Positions 50,814 through 61,960 of a stretch of 63,198 nucleotides of DNA are shown piece by piece. Every line of letters begins with the position of its first letter. Position 1 is the stretch's first letter. Source of the DNA: Rhodospirillaceae bacterium UBA6219 (lineage in GTDB: Bacteria; Pseudomonadota; Alphaproteobacteria; Rhodospirillales; Magnetospirillaceae); the NCBI GenBank assembly GCA_002435715.1, contig DISD01000094.1, forward strand, positions 1-63,198. The letters are read 5' to 3'. The translations under genes were made by a program, and so were the position numbers. The notes under the pieces are model-generated. The model ran no database searches and had not been told where the DNA came from. It was given only the letters and a program-made list of their open reading frames with translations.

Positions 50814-51023
50814 TTATACGCTGATGTCGACCACATGGCCCAGGCTGCCCTGGGCCTGGGGTCGGGTGGGCGTGCCGCCCTCGACCGCGGCGGCGACCAT
50901 TTGGGCGACGGCGGCGTCTTGCTGTGCCGCTTGGCGCAACATGCGGATTCCGAGATCCTGGCCATGATGGCCTTTCCATCCGGCCAGGGACAGCTCTGTC
51001 ATGCCGGTGACATCCATGAGCAT
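50814..51023 (-). CDS. YjfB-like putative motility protein
   Basis: A 69-residue protein matching the shape of the YjfB putative-motility family: an Met-Asp-Val start, a single long helix with a Gln-rich end (QDLGIRMLRQAAQQDAAVAQ), and a tail ending in LGHVVDISV, close to the family end LG-x-x-IDV. The chosen start, ATG at 51021-51023 (MLMDVTGMTE), has AAAGGG before it; a longer frame upstream lacks these features. YjfB proteins are small, often near flagellar genes, but their mechanism is unknown. Here it lies alone between a nucleotide cyclase and a divergent permease. Confidence 0.6.
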   Translation of the reverse strand: MLMDVTGMTELSLAGWKGHHGQDLGIRMLRQAAQQDAAVAQMVAAAVEGGTPTRPQAQGSLGHVVDISV

Positions 51024-51148
51024 GGTCCCTTTATGCACAAACTGGGATGAGTCTTTATACCACAAAGCGAGGTGGTTTTTCAGGGTCCGAAGGTATGAGC
51101 GTGCTATAACGTGTATCGCCTTGACGGCGGATGGCATCTGGCGGAGCG

Positions 51149-52378
51149 ATGGAAAACCTGATCCCGATCGTTTTCGGCCTGACTTATCTCGGCATGGCGC
51201 TGGGACGGGTTCCGGGGCTGAAACTGGACCGAACCGGCATCGCGCTGATCGCTGCCGTGGTCTTGCTGGCCTCTGGCAAAGTGGCGGTGGAAGATGCCGG
51301 CGCCGCCATCGACATGTCCACCATGCTGCTGTTGTTCGCCCTGATGCTGGTTTCCGCCCAGTTCCAGGAAGCCGGCCTGTACCGGGTGGTGGCGGGCAAA
51401 TTGGCGGTGGACGCCGCCAGTTCCGACCGTTTGCTGGCCTTGGTCATCGGTATTTCCGGATTGTTGTCGGCGGTTTTGGCCAACGACATCGTCGTCTTCG
51501 CCATGGCGCCCATGCTGGTGGAAGGCGTGCGAGGTCGCGGCATGGACCCGCGCCCGTTCCTGTTGGCTTTGGCCGGCGGCGCCAATGCCGGCAGTGCCAT
51601 GACCATCATCGGCAACCCGCAAAACATCCTGATCGGCCAGGTGGGCGGTTTGGATTTCTGGCGCTTTCTGCTGGTCTGCGGTGTGCCGGCGGTGGTGGCG
51701 ATGATCTTGGTGTTTTTCGTCATCCGCCGCATGTGGCGGACCGAATTGTCCATTCCACCGGTGCCGGCGGCGGAAGGCATGCTGCCGCAACTGGATGTCT
51801 GGCAAACCGTCAAGGGCGGGGCGGCGGTCATCGGATTGCTGGTGCTGTTCGCCACCGACCTGCCGCGTGAGGTGGGCGCCTTGGCGGTGGCTGCCCCCTT
51901 GCTGCTGTCGCGCCGTCTGGCCAGCCGCGACATGATCGGTGCCGTCGATTGGCATCTGTTGGTGTTGTTCGCCTGTCTGTTCGTGGTCACCGATTCCTTC
52001 GCCGCCAGCCCGTGGGCGGCCAGCGGGGTGGAATGGCTGGCGGAACGGCAATGGCTGCCCGACCGCATCTCGGTGATGGCGCCGTTGCTGACCGTGGCCT
52101 CCAATACCATCGGCAACGTTCCTGCGGTGATGGTCATCTTGTCCATGTGGCCCATCGAAGGCGACGGGCCGCTTTACGGTCTGGCTTTGTTGTCCACCTT
52201 GGCCGGCAATCTGTTGTTGGTGGGATCGTTGGCCAACATCATCGTCGCCGAGCGGGCCCAGGCTTTGGGGGTGCGCCTGTCTTTCCTGGATTTCGCCGCT
52301 GCCGGTATCCCCATGACATTGGCATCGCTGGGCTTTGCCTGTGTGTGGCTGCTGCTGGGCGGCTGGATGGGGTGGTAG
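51149..52378 (+). CDS. ArsB/NhaD-type (SLC13-like) ion permease
   Basis: A 409-residue inner-membrane protein with about eleven helices and the internal duplication of the ion-transporter superfamily. The two re-entrant signature segments are seen as TIIGNPQNILIGQVGG (near 155) and VASNTIGNVPAVMVIL (near 320). The segment LSAVLANDIVVFAMAPMLV is a conserved inner helix. Members carry arsenite, sodium/proton or dicarboxylates; YbiR-type proteins are the nearest by feel, with no proven substrate. GGAG stands just before the ATG. It is convergent with the TetR gene, with four bases between their ends. Confidence 0.85.
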   Translation: MENLIPIVFGLTYLGMALGRVPGLKLDRTGIALIAAVVLLASGKVAVEDAGAAIDMSTMLLLFALMLVSAQFQEAGLYRVVAGKLAVDAASSDRLLALVIGISGLLSAVLANDIVVFAMAPMLVEGVRGRGMDPRPFLLALAGGANAGSAMTIIGNPQNILIGQVGGLDFWRFLLVCGVPAVVAMILVFFVIRRMWRTELSIPPVPAAEGMLPQLDVWQTVKGGAAVIGLLVLFATDLPREVGALAVAAPLLLSRRLASRDMIGAVDWHLLVLFACLFVVTDSFAASPWAASGVEWLAERQWLPDRISVMAPLLTVASNTIGNVPAVMVILSMWPIEGDGPLYGLALLSTLAGNLLLVGSLANIIVAERAQALGVRLSFLDFAAAGIPMTLASLGFACVWLLLGGWMGW

Positions 52379-52382
52379 ACGG

Positions 52383-52958
52383 TTAGTGGCGATCCAAGAT
52401 CGTGCTGGCCAATCCGCGCGCGGTTTTCCAGGCATCAGGGGCACCGCGCACGAAAGCCTCGGCGATGGCGCCTTCCTTCAATAAGGCCAATTGAGCGGCG
52501 GTGTCGGTGGGCAAGCCAGCTTGCCGGCATAATCCGGCCAGATGATCCAAGATCGCCTGTTTGTGGGCGGCTGCCTGACGGTGCAGCGCATCGTCGGGGG
52601 CGACGAATTCGCCAGCGGCGCGGACGAAGGCGCAGCCCTGGAAGGTGGGGCCCAGCGGTTCGGCGTGACCCTTGATCCATTCCCCCAAGGCGTCGAACAG
52701 GGCCAACAAGCGGGCCTTGGCATCGGCGCCGCCCAAATCCTCCATGCGGCTGAACAGCCAATGGCGAAACAGCTGGTCGCGCCGTTCCAGGGTGGCGGCG
52801 ATCAACGCTTCCTTGCTGGCGAAGTGGCTGTAAAGCGTCATCTTGGTGGTGCCGGCTTCGGCGATGATGGCGGCGATGCCGGTGGCATGGAAGCCGTCGC
52901 GCAGGAACAGGCGAAGCGCGGCTTCGATGATGTCGTCACGGCGGGACGGCGGGGCCAT
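52383..52958 (-). CDS. TetR-family transcriptional repressor
   Basis: A 191-residue regulator. The N-terminal DNA-binding domain is typical: RRDDIIEAALRLFLRDGFHA, then the helix-turn-helix TGIAAIIAEAGTTKMTLYSH. The C-terminal ligand part (about 75-190) is helical, with FQGCAFVRAAGEF. The ATG at 52956-52958 has GGAG upstream; a longer frame exists but has no domain. It is divergent from the DJ-1/PfpI gene, and a symmetric sequence lies in the shared gap inside that gene's promoter, so it probably represses the pair. The inducer is unknown. Confidence 0.92.
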   Translation of the reverse strand: MAPPSRRDDIIEAALRLFLRDGFHATGIAAIIAEAGTTKMTLYSHFASKEALIAATLERRDQLFRHWLFSRMEDLGGADAKARLLALFDALGEWIKGHAEPLGPTFQGCAFVRAAGEFVAPDDALHRQAAAHKQAILDHLAGLCRQAGLPTDTAAQLALLKEGAIAEAFVRGAPDAWKTARGLASTILDRH

Positions 52959-53007
52959 GGGAAACTCCAAGACTGAACAGCGGCGATGGTACGCGGAGAA
53001 ACCTGCG

Positions 53008-53035
53008 TTGACAATAACTGACCGGTCGGTATAGA
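53008..53035 (+). promoter_or_regulatory. Promoter of the DJ-1/PfpI gene with a TetR-type operator in the spacer
   Basis: TTGACA (53008-53013), a 16-base spacer and TATAGA (53030-53035) form a near-consensus promoter. The spacer holds ACTGACCGGTCGGT, a dyad around the perfect GACCGGTC (53020-53027) that resembles known TetR-family sites. Repressor binding here would block RNA polymerase. TetR is encoded divergently. Confidence 0.72.
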
Positions 53036-53081
53036 AAGAAATCGCCAATGCCCCACCCCCGGGGCCGCAACGGAGGCGATC

Positions 53082-53735
53082 ATGGACAAGAAGAACGGTT
53101 TTCGTTTGGGAATCTATGTGTTCAAGGATGCGGAAATCGTCGATTACGCGGCGCCGCATGGGGTGTTTTCGGTGGCACGGCGGCTGAACCCGGAACTGGA
53201 CGCTTTTCTGATCGCCGATGCGGCCCGGCCGGTACAGACCCAGGCCGGCTTCACCGTGCTGCCCAATTACAGCTTTGCCGATCTTCCGGCCATGGATGCG
53301 TTTCTGATTCCCGGTGGTTTCGGCACCCGTCAGGAAATGCATAACCGTCGCCTGCACGATTATATCCGGGCGCTTCCCCAAGACACCTTGCTGACCAGCG
53401 TGTGCACCGGGTCGTGGATCTATGGCGCCATGGGATTGTTGGACGGTGTCGCCGCCACCAACCGCAAGGAACCGGACCGGCTGGAAGCGTCAGGGGCCGG
53501 CATGGTGCCCATCGACCGTCTGGCGCTGATCGCCCCTCAATGCCGGATCAGCCGCGCCCGCGTGGTCGATGCCGGGCGCATCGTCACCGCCGGCGGCATC
53601 GCATCGGGGATGGAAATGGGGTTCCATCTGCTGCGCCGGGCCGGCATGGGCGAGGATTTCATCACCGAGGTCGCCCGGGTGATGGAATATGCCGCTGCTT
53701 ACGAGACCTATCGCGACGACATCGAATATCAATAA
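53082..53735 (+). CDS. DJ-1/PfpI family protein (isonitrile hydratase-like)
   Basis: A 217-residue protein of the class I glutamine amidotransferase-like fold. The nucleophile elbow is TSVCTGSWIYGAMGLL with Cys108. Other family marks are FDA-like strand LGIYVFKDAEIVDYAAPHGV at the front, FLIPGGFGTR and VTAGGIASGMEMGFHLL near the end. The pattern fits isonitrile hydratase and the N-terminal half of AraC-type GATase1 regulators; there is no DNA-binding domain here. The ATG has GGAGGCGATC before it. It is presumably induced when the divergent TetR releases its operator. It overlaps the convergent exonuclease gene by seven bases at their ends. Confidence 0.86.
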   Translation: MDKKNGFRLGIYVFKDAEIVDYAAPHGVFSVARRLNPELDAFLIADAARPVQTQAGFTVLPNYSFADLPAMDAFLIPGGFGTRQEMHNRRLHDYIRALPQDTLLTSVCTGSWIYGAMGLLDGVAATNRKEPDRLEASGAGMVPIDRLALIAPQCRISRARVVDAGRIVTAGGIASGMEMGFHLLRRAGMGEDFITEVARVMEYAAAYETYRDDIEYQ

Positions 53736-54253
53736 GGCTGTGGGATTTGGCGCGACGGATCGTATCCGTCGCGCATGGCCGCCAGCAGAATCTCGGCACA
53801 GGCCAATGCGTCGGACAAGGCGTCGTGGTGCTTCAACGGTTGGGCCAGGAACCGACAGACGTCGGGCAGCTTGGTTGGCCGCAAATTCCAGGTGTCCCGC
53901 GCCACTCGGACGGTGCAGACAAAGGGTGAAAGCGGCGCGGCAAAGCCATAGGCGCGACAGCATTCCGTCAACACCCCTTTGTCGAATGGGGCGTTGTGGG
54001 CGACCAGAAACGGGGCGTTTTCCACCCTGTCGCGGATTTCCGGCCACAAATAGCCGAAATCGGGCTGGTCGGCCACCATGTCCCAGGTGATGCCGTGAAT
54101 GTGGGTGTACATCACTCGGGGGCGTGGCGGACGGATCAGGTGATGCCAGGTTTCACGCACCCGGCCACCCTGCACCATCACCAGGGCCAGGGAACAGGCG
54201 CTGTCGCGGCCGTGGTCGGCGGTTTCGAAATCCAAGGCGATGAAGTCGCTCAT
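53729..54253 (-). CDS. DEDDh 3'-5' exonuclease (DnaQ-like)
   Basis: A 174-residue exonuclease domain protein. The metal site is complete: DFETA (Asp8, Glu10) in motif I, AHNAPFDKGVL in motif II and HHDALSDALACAEIL (about 142-156) in motif III, with the His five before Asp. The closest plan is the PolC/epsilon-type exonuclease in stand-alone form. It may act on DNA or RNA ends; no binding domain is attached. Its start overlaps the CLC gene stop (ATGA), so it is the last gene of the pentapeptide-GGDEF-CLC operon. Confidence 0.9.
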   Translation of the reverse strand: MSDFIALDFETADHGRDSACSLALVMVQGGRVRETWHHLIRPPRPRVMYTHIHGITWDMVADQPDFGYLWPEIRDRVENAPFLVAHNAPFDKGVLTECCRAYGFAAPLSPFVCTVRVARDTWNLRPTKLPDVCRFLAQPLKHHDALSDALACAEILLAAMRDGYDPSRQIPQPY

Positions 54254-55626
54254 GGATTGCGAACGTCATCCGATTCGGGGGGCGTCGGGCGATTGACGGT
54301 AATGGTGGCCGCCGACTTGGACGCCCCTTTCAGGCGCAGGCCCAGAAAGCGGGCGGACAGCGCCCGATACAGCGGCTGCGGACAAATCAGGCGCGAAATG
54401 CCAAAGGAAATCAGCGCGGTGGCCAGCAGCATCAAGGTCATGGCCGGGCTTTCGGTCATCTCCATGACGATGATGACGGCGGTGATCGGGGTCTGCACCA
54501 CACCGACGAAATAGCCGGTCATGCCCAAGATCACCACCGCGCCCACCGGCACCATGGGCAGGAACTGGGCCAGGTTGGCTCCCAGACCGGCGCCCACCGA
54601 CAGGCTGGGGGCGAAGATGCCGCCGGGAATGCCGCTGGCGTAAGAAGCCAGGGTGGCCAGCAATTTCAGGATGCCGAAACTGGCCGGCACGCCGTCGCCG
54701 CCTTCCAGCAGGGTGCGGGCCTGTTCATAGCCGGTACCATAGGTGTTGTTGCCCGACACGATGCCGATCGCGGCCATCACCAATCCGCAAAGCGCCGCGA
54801 ACAGAACCGGCTGGGCCTTGATCCAGCGCCCGACCTTACCCGGCACGCCAAGGGAAATCTGGATCAGCATGCGGGCGAACAAACCGCCCAGCAGGCCGCC
54901 GAACACCCCGCACAACAGTACCGCCCGCCAGCCTTGTTCGATGACGATGTTGGCGTTGGTGCGGCCGAAATAGGTGTAGTTGCCCAGCACCGCCATGGAC
55001 GCCAGGCCCGAGACGATGACGGCGGTCAACACCGTGCCGCTGGTGCGTTCCTCGAAGGATCGCGACAATTCCTCGATGGCGAAGACGATGCCGGCCAAGG
55101 GCGTGTTGAAAGCGGCCGAGATACCGGCGGCGCCGCCGGCGATGATCACCGCGCGCTGCATGTCGGGGCGGTGCAGACGCAGGATGCGCCCCATGGAATG
55201 CATGATGGCGGCACCGATCTGAACGGTGGGACCTTCGCGGCCCACCGAGGCACCGGCACACAGGCCCAAAGTGGTCATCGCCACCTTGCCCAAGGCGATT
55301 CGCAGGGACAGAACCTTGCTGCGTTGGGCGGGGTCGGTCATGGCCAGGGCGGCGATGCTTTGCGGGATGCCGCTGCCTTCGGTGCCGGGAAACACCCGAC
55401 GGGTCAAGAACACGATGCCGGCCAAGCCCGCCGGACAGATGACCAGGGCCAGCCAGGGCGACCAGGCGATGGCCTTGTGGAACAATCCGCTGCCCTGTTC
55501 GGCCAGTTGCGCAAAGGCGATGGCGAAGCCGGCGACCAGGATGGCGCCCGCCCAGAACATCATCCGTCGCAGCCAATAGCGCGGGGACAGTTGCAGACGC
55601 CAACGATGTTTCACCGACAATGCCAC
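54250..55626 (-). CDS. CLC-type chloride channel/H+ antiporter
   Basis: A 458-residue integral membrane protein of the CLC family. It has the selectivity motifs GTEGSGIPQ (82-89 region), GREGP with the gating Glu131, and GGIFAPSLSVGAG (near 345). The internal proton-path Glu is kept in FAIEELSRS, so it may be an exchanger rather than a channel. No CBS domains are attached. The start is GTG at 55624-55626, ten bases after the GGDEF stop, with AGGA upstream; no ATG is near. The last 30 residues are a Ser/Pro-rich tail. Its job may be charge balance or acid resistance. Confidence 0.92.
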   Translation of the reverse strand: MALSVKHRWRLQLSPRYWLRRMMFWAGAILVAGFAIAFAQLAEQGSGLFHKAIAWSPWLALVICPAGLAGIVFLTRRVFPGTEGSGIPQSIAALAMTDPAQRSKVLSLRIALGKVAMTTLGLCAGASVGREGPTVQIGAAIMHSMGRILRLHRPDMQRAVIIAGGAAGISAAFNTPLAGIVFAIEELSRSFEERTSGTVLTAVIVSGLASMAVLGNYTYFGRTNANIVIEQGWRAVLLCGVFGGLLGGLFARMLIQISLGVPGKVGRWIKAQPVLFAALCGLVMAAIGIVSGNNTYGTGYEQARTLLEGGDGVPASFGILKLLATLASYASGIPGGIFAPSLSVGAGLGANLAQFLPMVPVGAVVILGMTGYFVGVVQTPITAVIIVMEMTESPAMTLMLLATALISFGISRLICPQPLYRALSARFLGLRLKGASKSAATITVNRPTPPESDDVRNP

Positions 55627-55636
55627 GACGTGATTC

Positions 55637-56704
55637 CTAGATGTCCTCGAATTCCACGGTGGAGGTGGTGCTGAGATCGTCCTGACTGGCCACCGCATTG
55701 CGGCCTTGGCGCTTGGCCAGATACAGCGCCTCGTCGGCGCGGTGGACGAAGGCGCCCAGGGTTTCACCGAATTCGTATTCGGCGACGCCCACCGACAGCG
55801 TCACCTGTCCCAACACCTGACCGGTGCGACGGTTCAGCACCTTGCGGCCGGCCACTTGGCGGCGCACCGTCTCGGCCACCGCGACGCCGTCCTTCAATCG
55901 GGTGTCGGGCAAGATGATGGCAAATTCCTCGCCGCCGTAACGCGCCGCGGTGTCCTTGCCCTTGATGCAATCCTGGATGGTCCGCGCCACCAGCTTCAGC
56001 ACCTGGTCGCCCAGCATGTGGCCGTGGGTGTCGTTGAACTGCTTGAAGAAATCGATGTCGATCATCAACAGCGACAGGAACTTGCGGTCTTCCTCGGATT
56101 CCAGCGCCGCTTCGCGCAACGAGACGTCGAACAGCTTGCGGTTGGCCAGACCGGTCAGGGCGTCGGTGGTGGCTTCGCGCTTCAACTGTTCCAGGTCTTC
56201 GCGCAGGCGGGCGATTTCGCCGGAAGAGGTTTCCAGGCGTTCTTCCAACTGACGGTTGACCTCGATCATCACCTTGGTTTCGTCCAGGATGGACTTGACC
56301 AGACTGCCCAGCTCGGCCGGTTTCTGGGGCGCCCCCAGCTCGCCGCTGAAGTTTTCCAGGGCGTTGCCGTATTGCATGGCGCCCTGGCTGGCGGTGGACA
56401 GGTAATCCATCACCCGGGCCACCGCGTCCTCGATGCGCTTGCCCACCGCCCGCAATTCGGCTTCATGCTGCGAGATGCCGAAGAAGCGTTCGTAAAGGTC
56501 GGAACTGACGGTGTCGGTGAATTTCTGGCCCGAGCGCAAGATGCCGTTGATGGCCTTGGTCAATTCCGGGTCACGGTCGGCGACGAAGGCGTACCAGACC
56601 ATGAAATTGTTGGGGTGGGCGGCGACACCGTAGCGGTCCATCATGCCCATGGCGGCGCGGGCGCAATGGGCGGCAATGTCGACGGGATCGGTGAAGGTGA
56701 TCAT
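55637..56704 (-). CDS. GGDEF diguanylate cyclase with an uncharacterised N-terminal domain
   Basis: A 355-residue soluble protein. The C-terminal GGDEF domain (about 185-345) has the active-site motif RYGGEEFAIIL near residue 255 and DFFKQFNDTHGHMLGDQVL, so it should make c-di-GMP from two GTP. The product-inhibition RxxD site is KGKD here, so feedback is probably weak. The N-terminal 130 residues are helical with no named domain (PNNFMVWYAFVADRDPELTK), followed by a coiled coil (about 145-185) that may dimerise it. The start ATG at 56702-56704 has AGGA before it. It lies ten bases after the pentapeptide gene and ten before the CLC gene. Confidence 0.92.
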   Translation of the reverse strand: MITFTDPVDIAAHCARAAMGMMDRYGVAAHPNNFMVWYAFVADRDPELTKAINGILRSGQKFTDTVSSDLYERFFGISQHEAELRAVGKRIEDAVARVMDYLSTASQGAMQYGNALENFSGELGAPQKPAELGSLVKSILDETKVMIEVNRQLEERLETSSGEIARLREDLEQLKREATTDALTGLANRKLFDVSLREAALESEEDRKFLSLLMIDIDFFKQFNDTHGHMLGDQVLKLVARTIQDCIKGKDTAARYGGEEFAIILPDTRLKDGVAVAETVRRQVAGRKVLNRRTGQVLGQVTLSVGVAEYEFGETLGAFVHRADEALYLAKRQGRNAVASQDDLSTTSTVEFEDI

Positions 56705-56714
56705 CGTTGCGGTC

Positions 56715-57215
56715 CTAGTTGCATTGACCGACCGAGCCTTCGGCGCAGACACGCTGTCCATCGGTCCAGCGCGCCCCGGAAAGGTCGGCGTTCAAAAGGT
56801 CGGCGCCGGTCAGGCGGGCACCGGTCAAGTCGGCCCCGCGCAAGCTGGCGCGGAAAAATCGGGCGCGGCGCAGGTCGGTCTGCTTCAGCGACGCACCGGC
56901 CAGATCGGCTTTGGTGAAGTCGGCCTCGGCGAAGACGCCCCCGTCCAGTCGGGCCTCCTTCATCACGGCGCTGACGAAACGGGCGCGATACGAATCGCTG
57001 TCGGTCAGCTTGGTTCCCACCAGTTTGGCGCGCTGGAAGCTGGTTTCACGCAGCCGTGCCCCGGACAGGTCGTGACCGGACAGGTCGCGTTCATCCACAT
57101 AGCAGCGCTGCCAATCCACCTTGGGGGCGGCCGGCAGGGTGCAATCGGCGGCATGGGCGGCGGAAACGCACATCAACAGGGTGACCACGGCGGAAACTGG
57201 AATTGCTTGTCGCAT
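56715..57215 (-). CDS. Exported pentapeptide-repeat protein
   Basis: A 166-residue secreted protein. A signal peptide spans about 1-23 (VSAAHA). From about residue 42 to 150 the chain has the A(D/N)LxG-type repeat: YVDERDLSGHDLSGARLRET, then FAEADFTKADLAGASLKQTD and LRGADLTGARLTGADLLNAD. The central F/L every five residues predicts a right-handed quadrilateral beta-helix. Cysteines near each end (CTLP, CYVD; QRVCAEG, GQCN) may cap it. Most pentapeptide proteins of known role are cytoplasmic, so export is notable. It is the first gene before the GGDEF gene on this strand. Confidence 0.85.
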   Translation of the reverse strand: MRQAIPVSAVVTLLMCVSAAHAADCTLPAAPKVDWQRCYVDERDLSGHDLSGARLRETSFQRAKLVGTKLTDSDSYRARFVSAVMKEARLDGGVFAEADFTKADLAGASLKQTDLRRARFFRASLRGADLTGARLTGADLLNADLSGARWTDGQRVCAEGSVGQCN

Positions 57216-57340
57216 TTCTCTTTTTTAGACGCGGCGCGCTCTGGGCGAAAGCACTATTTGGCTGTTGTGCTGCATGGTTTACCTGCGCCTGTCACAGGCG
57301 TAGGCTGTGATGACCTTTCCGTGACACCATGGGGCAAGTC

Positions 57341-58209
57341 ATGAGCGAGCATTCCGCCGACACCATTTTGGCCCAGGCCGAGGCCCATTGGATGTCGGGC
57401 GAAACACAACAGGCCCGAGAAGCCTTTCGCCGTGCCCGTATGCTGTTCCATCAGGCCCAGGATCCCGAGGGCGAGGCCAACGCCTTGGCGCAGATGGGGG
57501 ATTTTGAAGCCGATCACGACCATTGGGACGAAGCCGGCCAGGCCTTCGCCGAAGCGCGGGAACTTTACACCCGTCTGGGGGACCAGCATGGCCAAGGCAA
57601 CGTCCTGGTCCGGCTGGGGCGTCTGGCCCAGGCCCGCGCCCGCATCGCCGAGGCCGAGCAATATTTCCAGTCGGCGCAAGAGGTGTTCCACGCCGCCGGC
57701 GATCTTTCCGGCATGGCCCACGTGACCAAACGGCGCGGCCATCTGGCCCGCGACCGCGGTCAACACGACGTGGCGCTGGATCATTACCATCAGGCCTTGG
57801 AACTTTACCGTCGCGCCGCCGACACCTTGGGTTGTGCCCATACCTTGAAGGGACTGGCGTCGCTGCATCGCCGTCTGGGCCATGCCGACATGGCCCACCA
57901 GAATTTCGAAACCGCCCGCGATTTGTATGCCGAGGCCGGGGACGTCCTGGGCGAGGCGGCGGCCTGTCGTGGCTTGGGCCATTTGCTGCGGCAATTGGGT
58001 GACCATGACGGGGCGGTCACGGCCTTGGATGCCGCCCGTCAGCTTTATGCCGCCATGGGACATCTGAAGGCGGAAGCCGAAACCCGGTTGGAACTGGCCG
58101 AGGATCTGGCCCCGTCCGACCCGACCAAGGCCCGTGCGCATCGGAAGCACGCCCACGACCTGTTCGTCCGCCTGGGCGACGTCGAACAGGCGGGCGCTAT
58201 CGCCGTCGA

Positions 58210-58213
<4 letters not shown>
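57341..58213 (+). CDS. Tetratricopeptide-repeat protein
   Basis: A 290-residue all-helical protein made of about seven TPR units of roughly 40 residues, such as LAQMGDFEADHDHWDEAGQAF and LVRLGRLAQARARIAEAEQY, each with the Gly/Ala spacing typical of TPR and a following amphipathic helix. No signal peptide or enzyme domain is present, so it should be a cytoplasmic adaptor for another protein. The ATG at 57341 follows GGGGCAAGTC. Its stop overlaps by four bases that of the convergent oxoprolinase gene. The partner is unknown. Confidence 0.88.
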
Positions 58214-61773
<3,560 letters not shown>

Positions 61774-61960
61774 GCAGACTCCCAAGCCAAGGAGGGGTGA
61801 TGCTAGCCCAAGCCCTTATCCGACGAAAGGCCTTTGCTTCCTTCGGATGAGGCGTTCTAGCCAAGTGATCATGGCTGGTATCCCTTGGTGATGTGGCAAA
61901 ATTCTGGCCGAAGTGTAATTTATGGCGATTAGTACCGGGGTATGGGTTATGGGGGCTAAC

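Noticed and set aside
61803..61860. A hairpin between the oxoprolinase and chemoreceptor genes (ATCCGA ... TCGGAT)
   Set aside because: The stem is short and interrupted, with no T run or known ligand-binding pattern.
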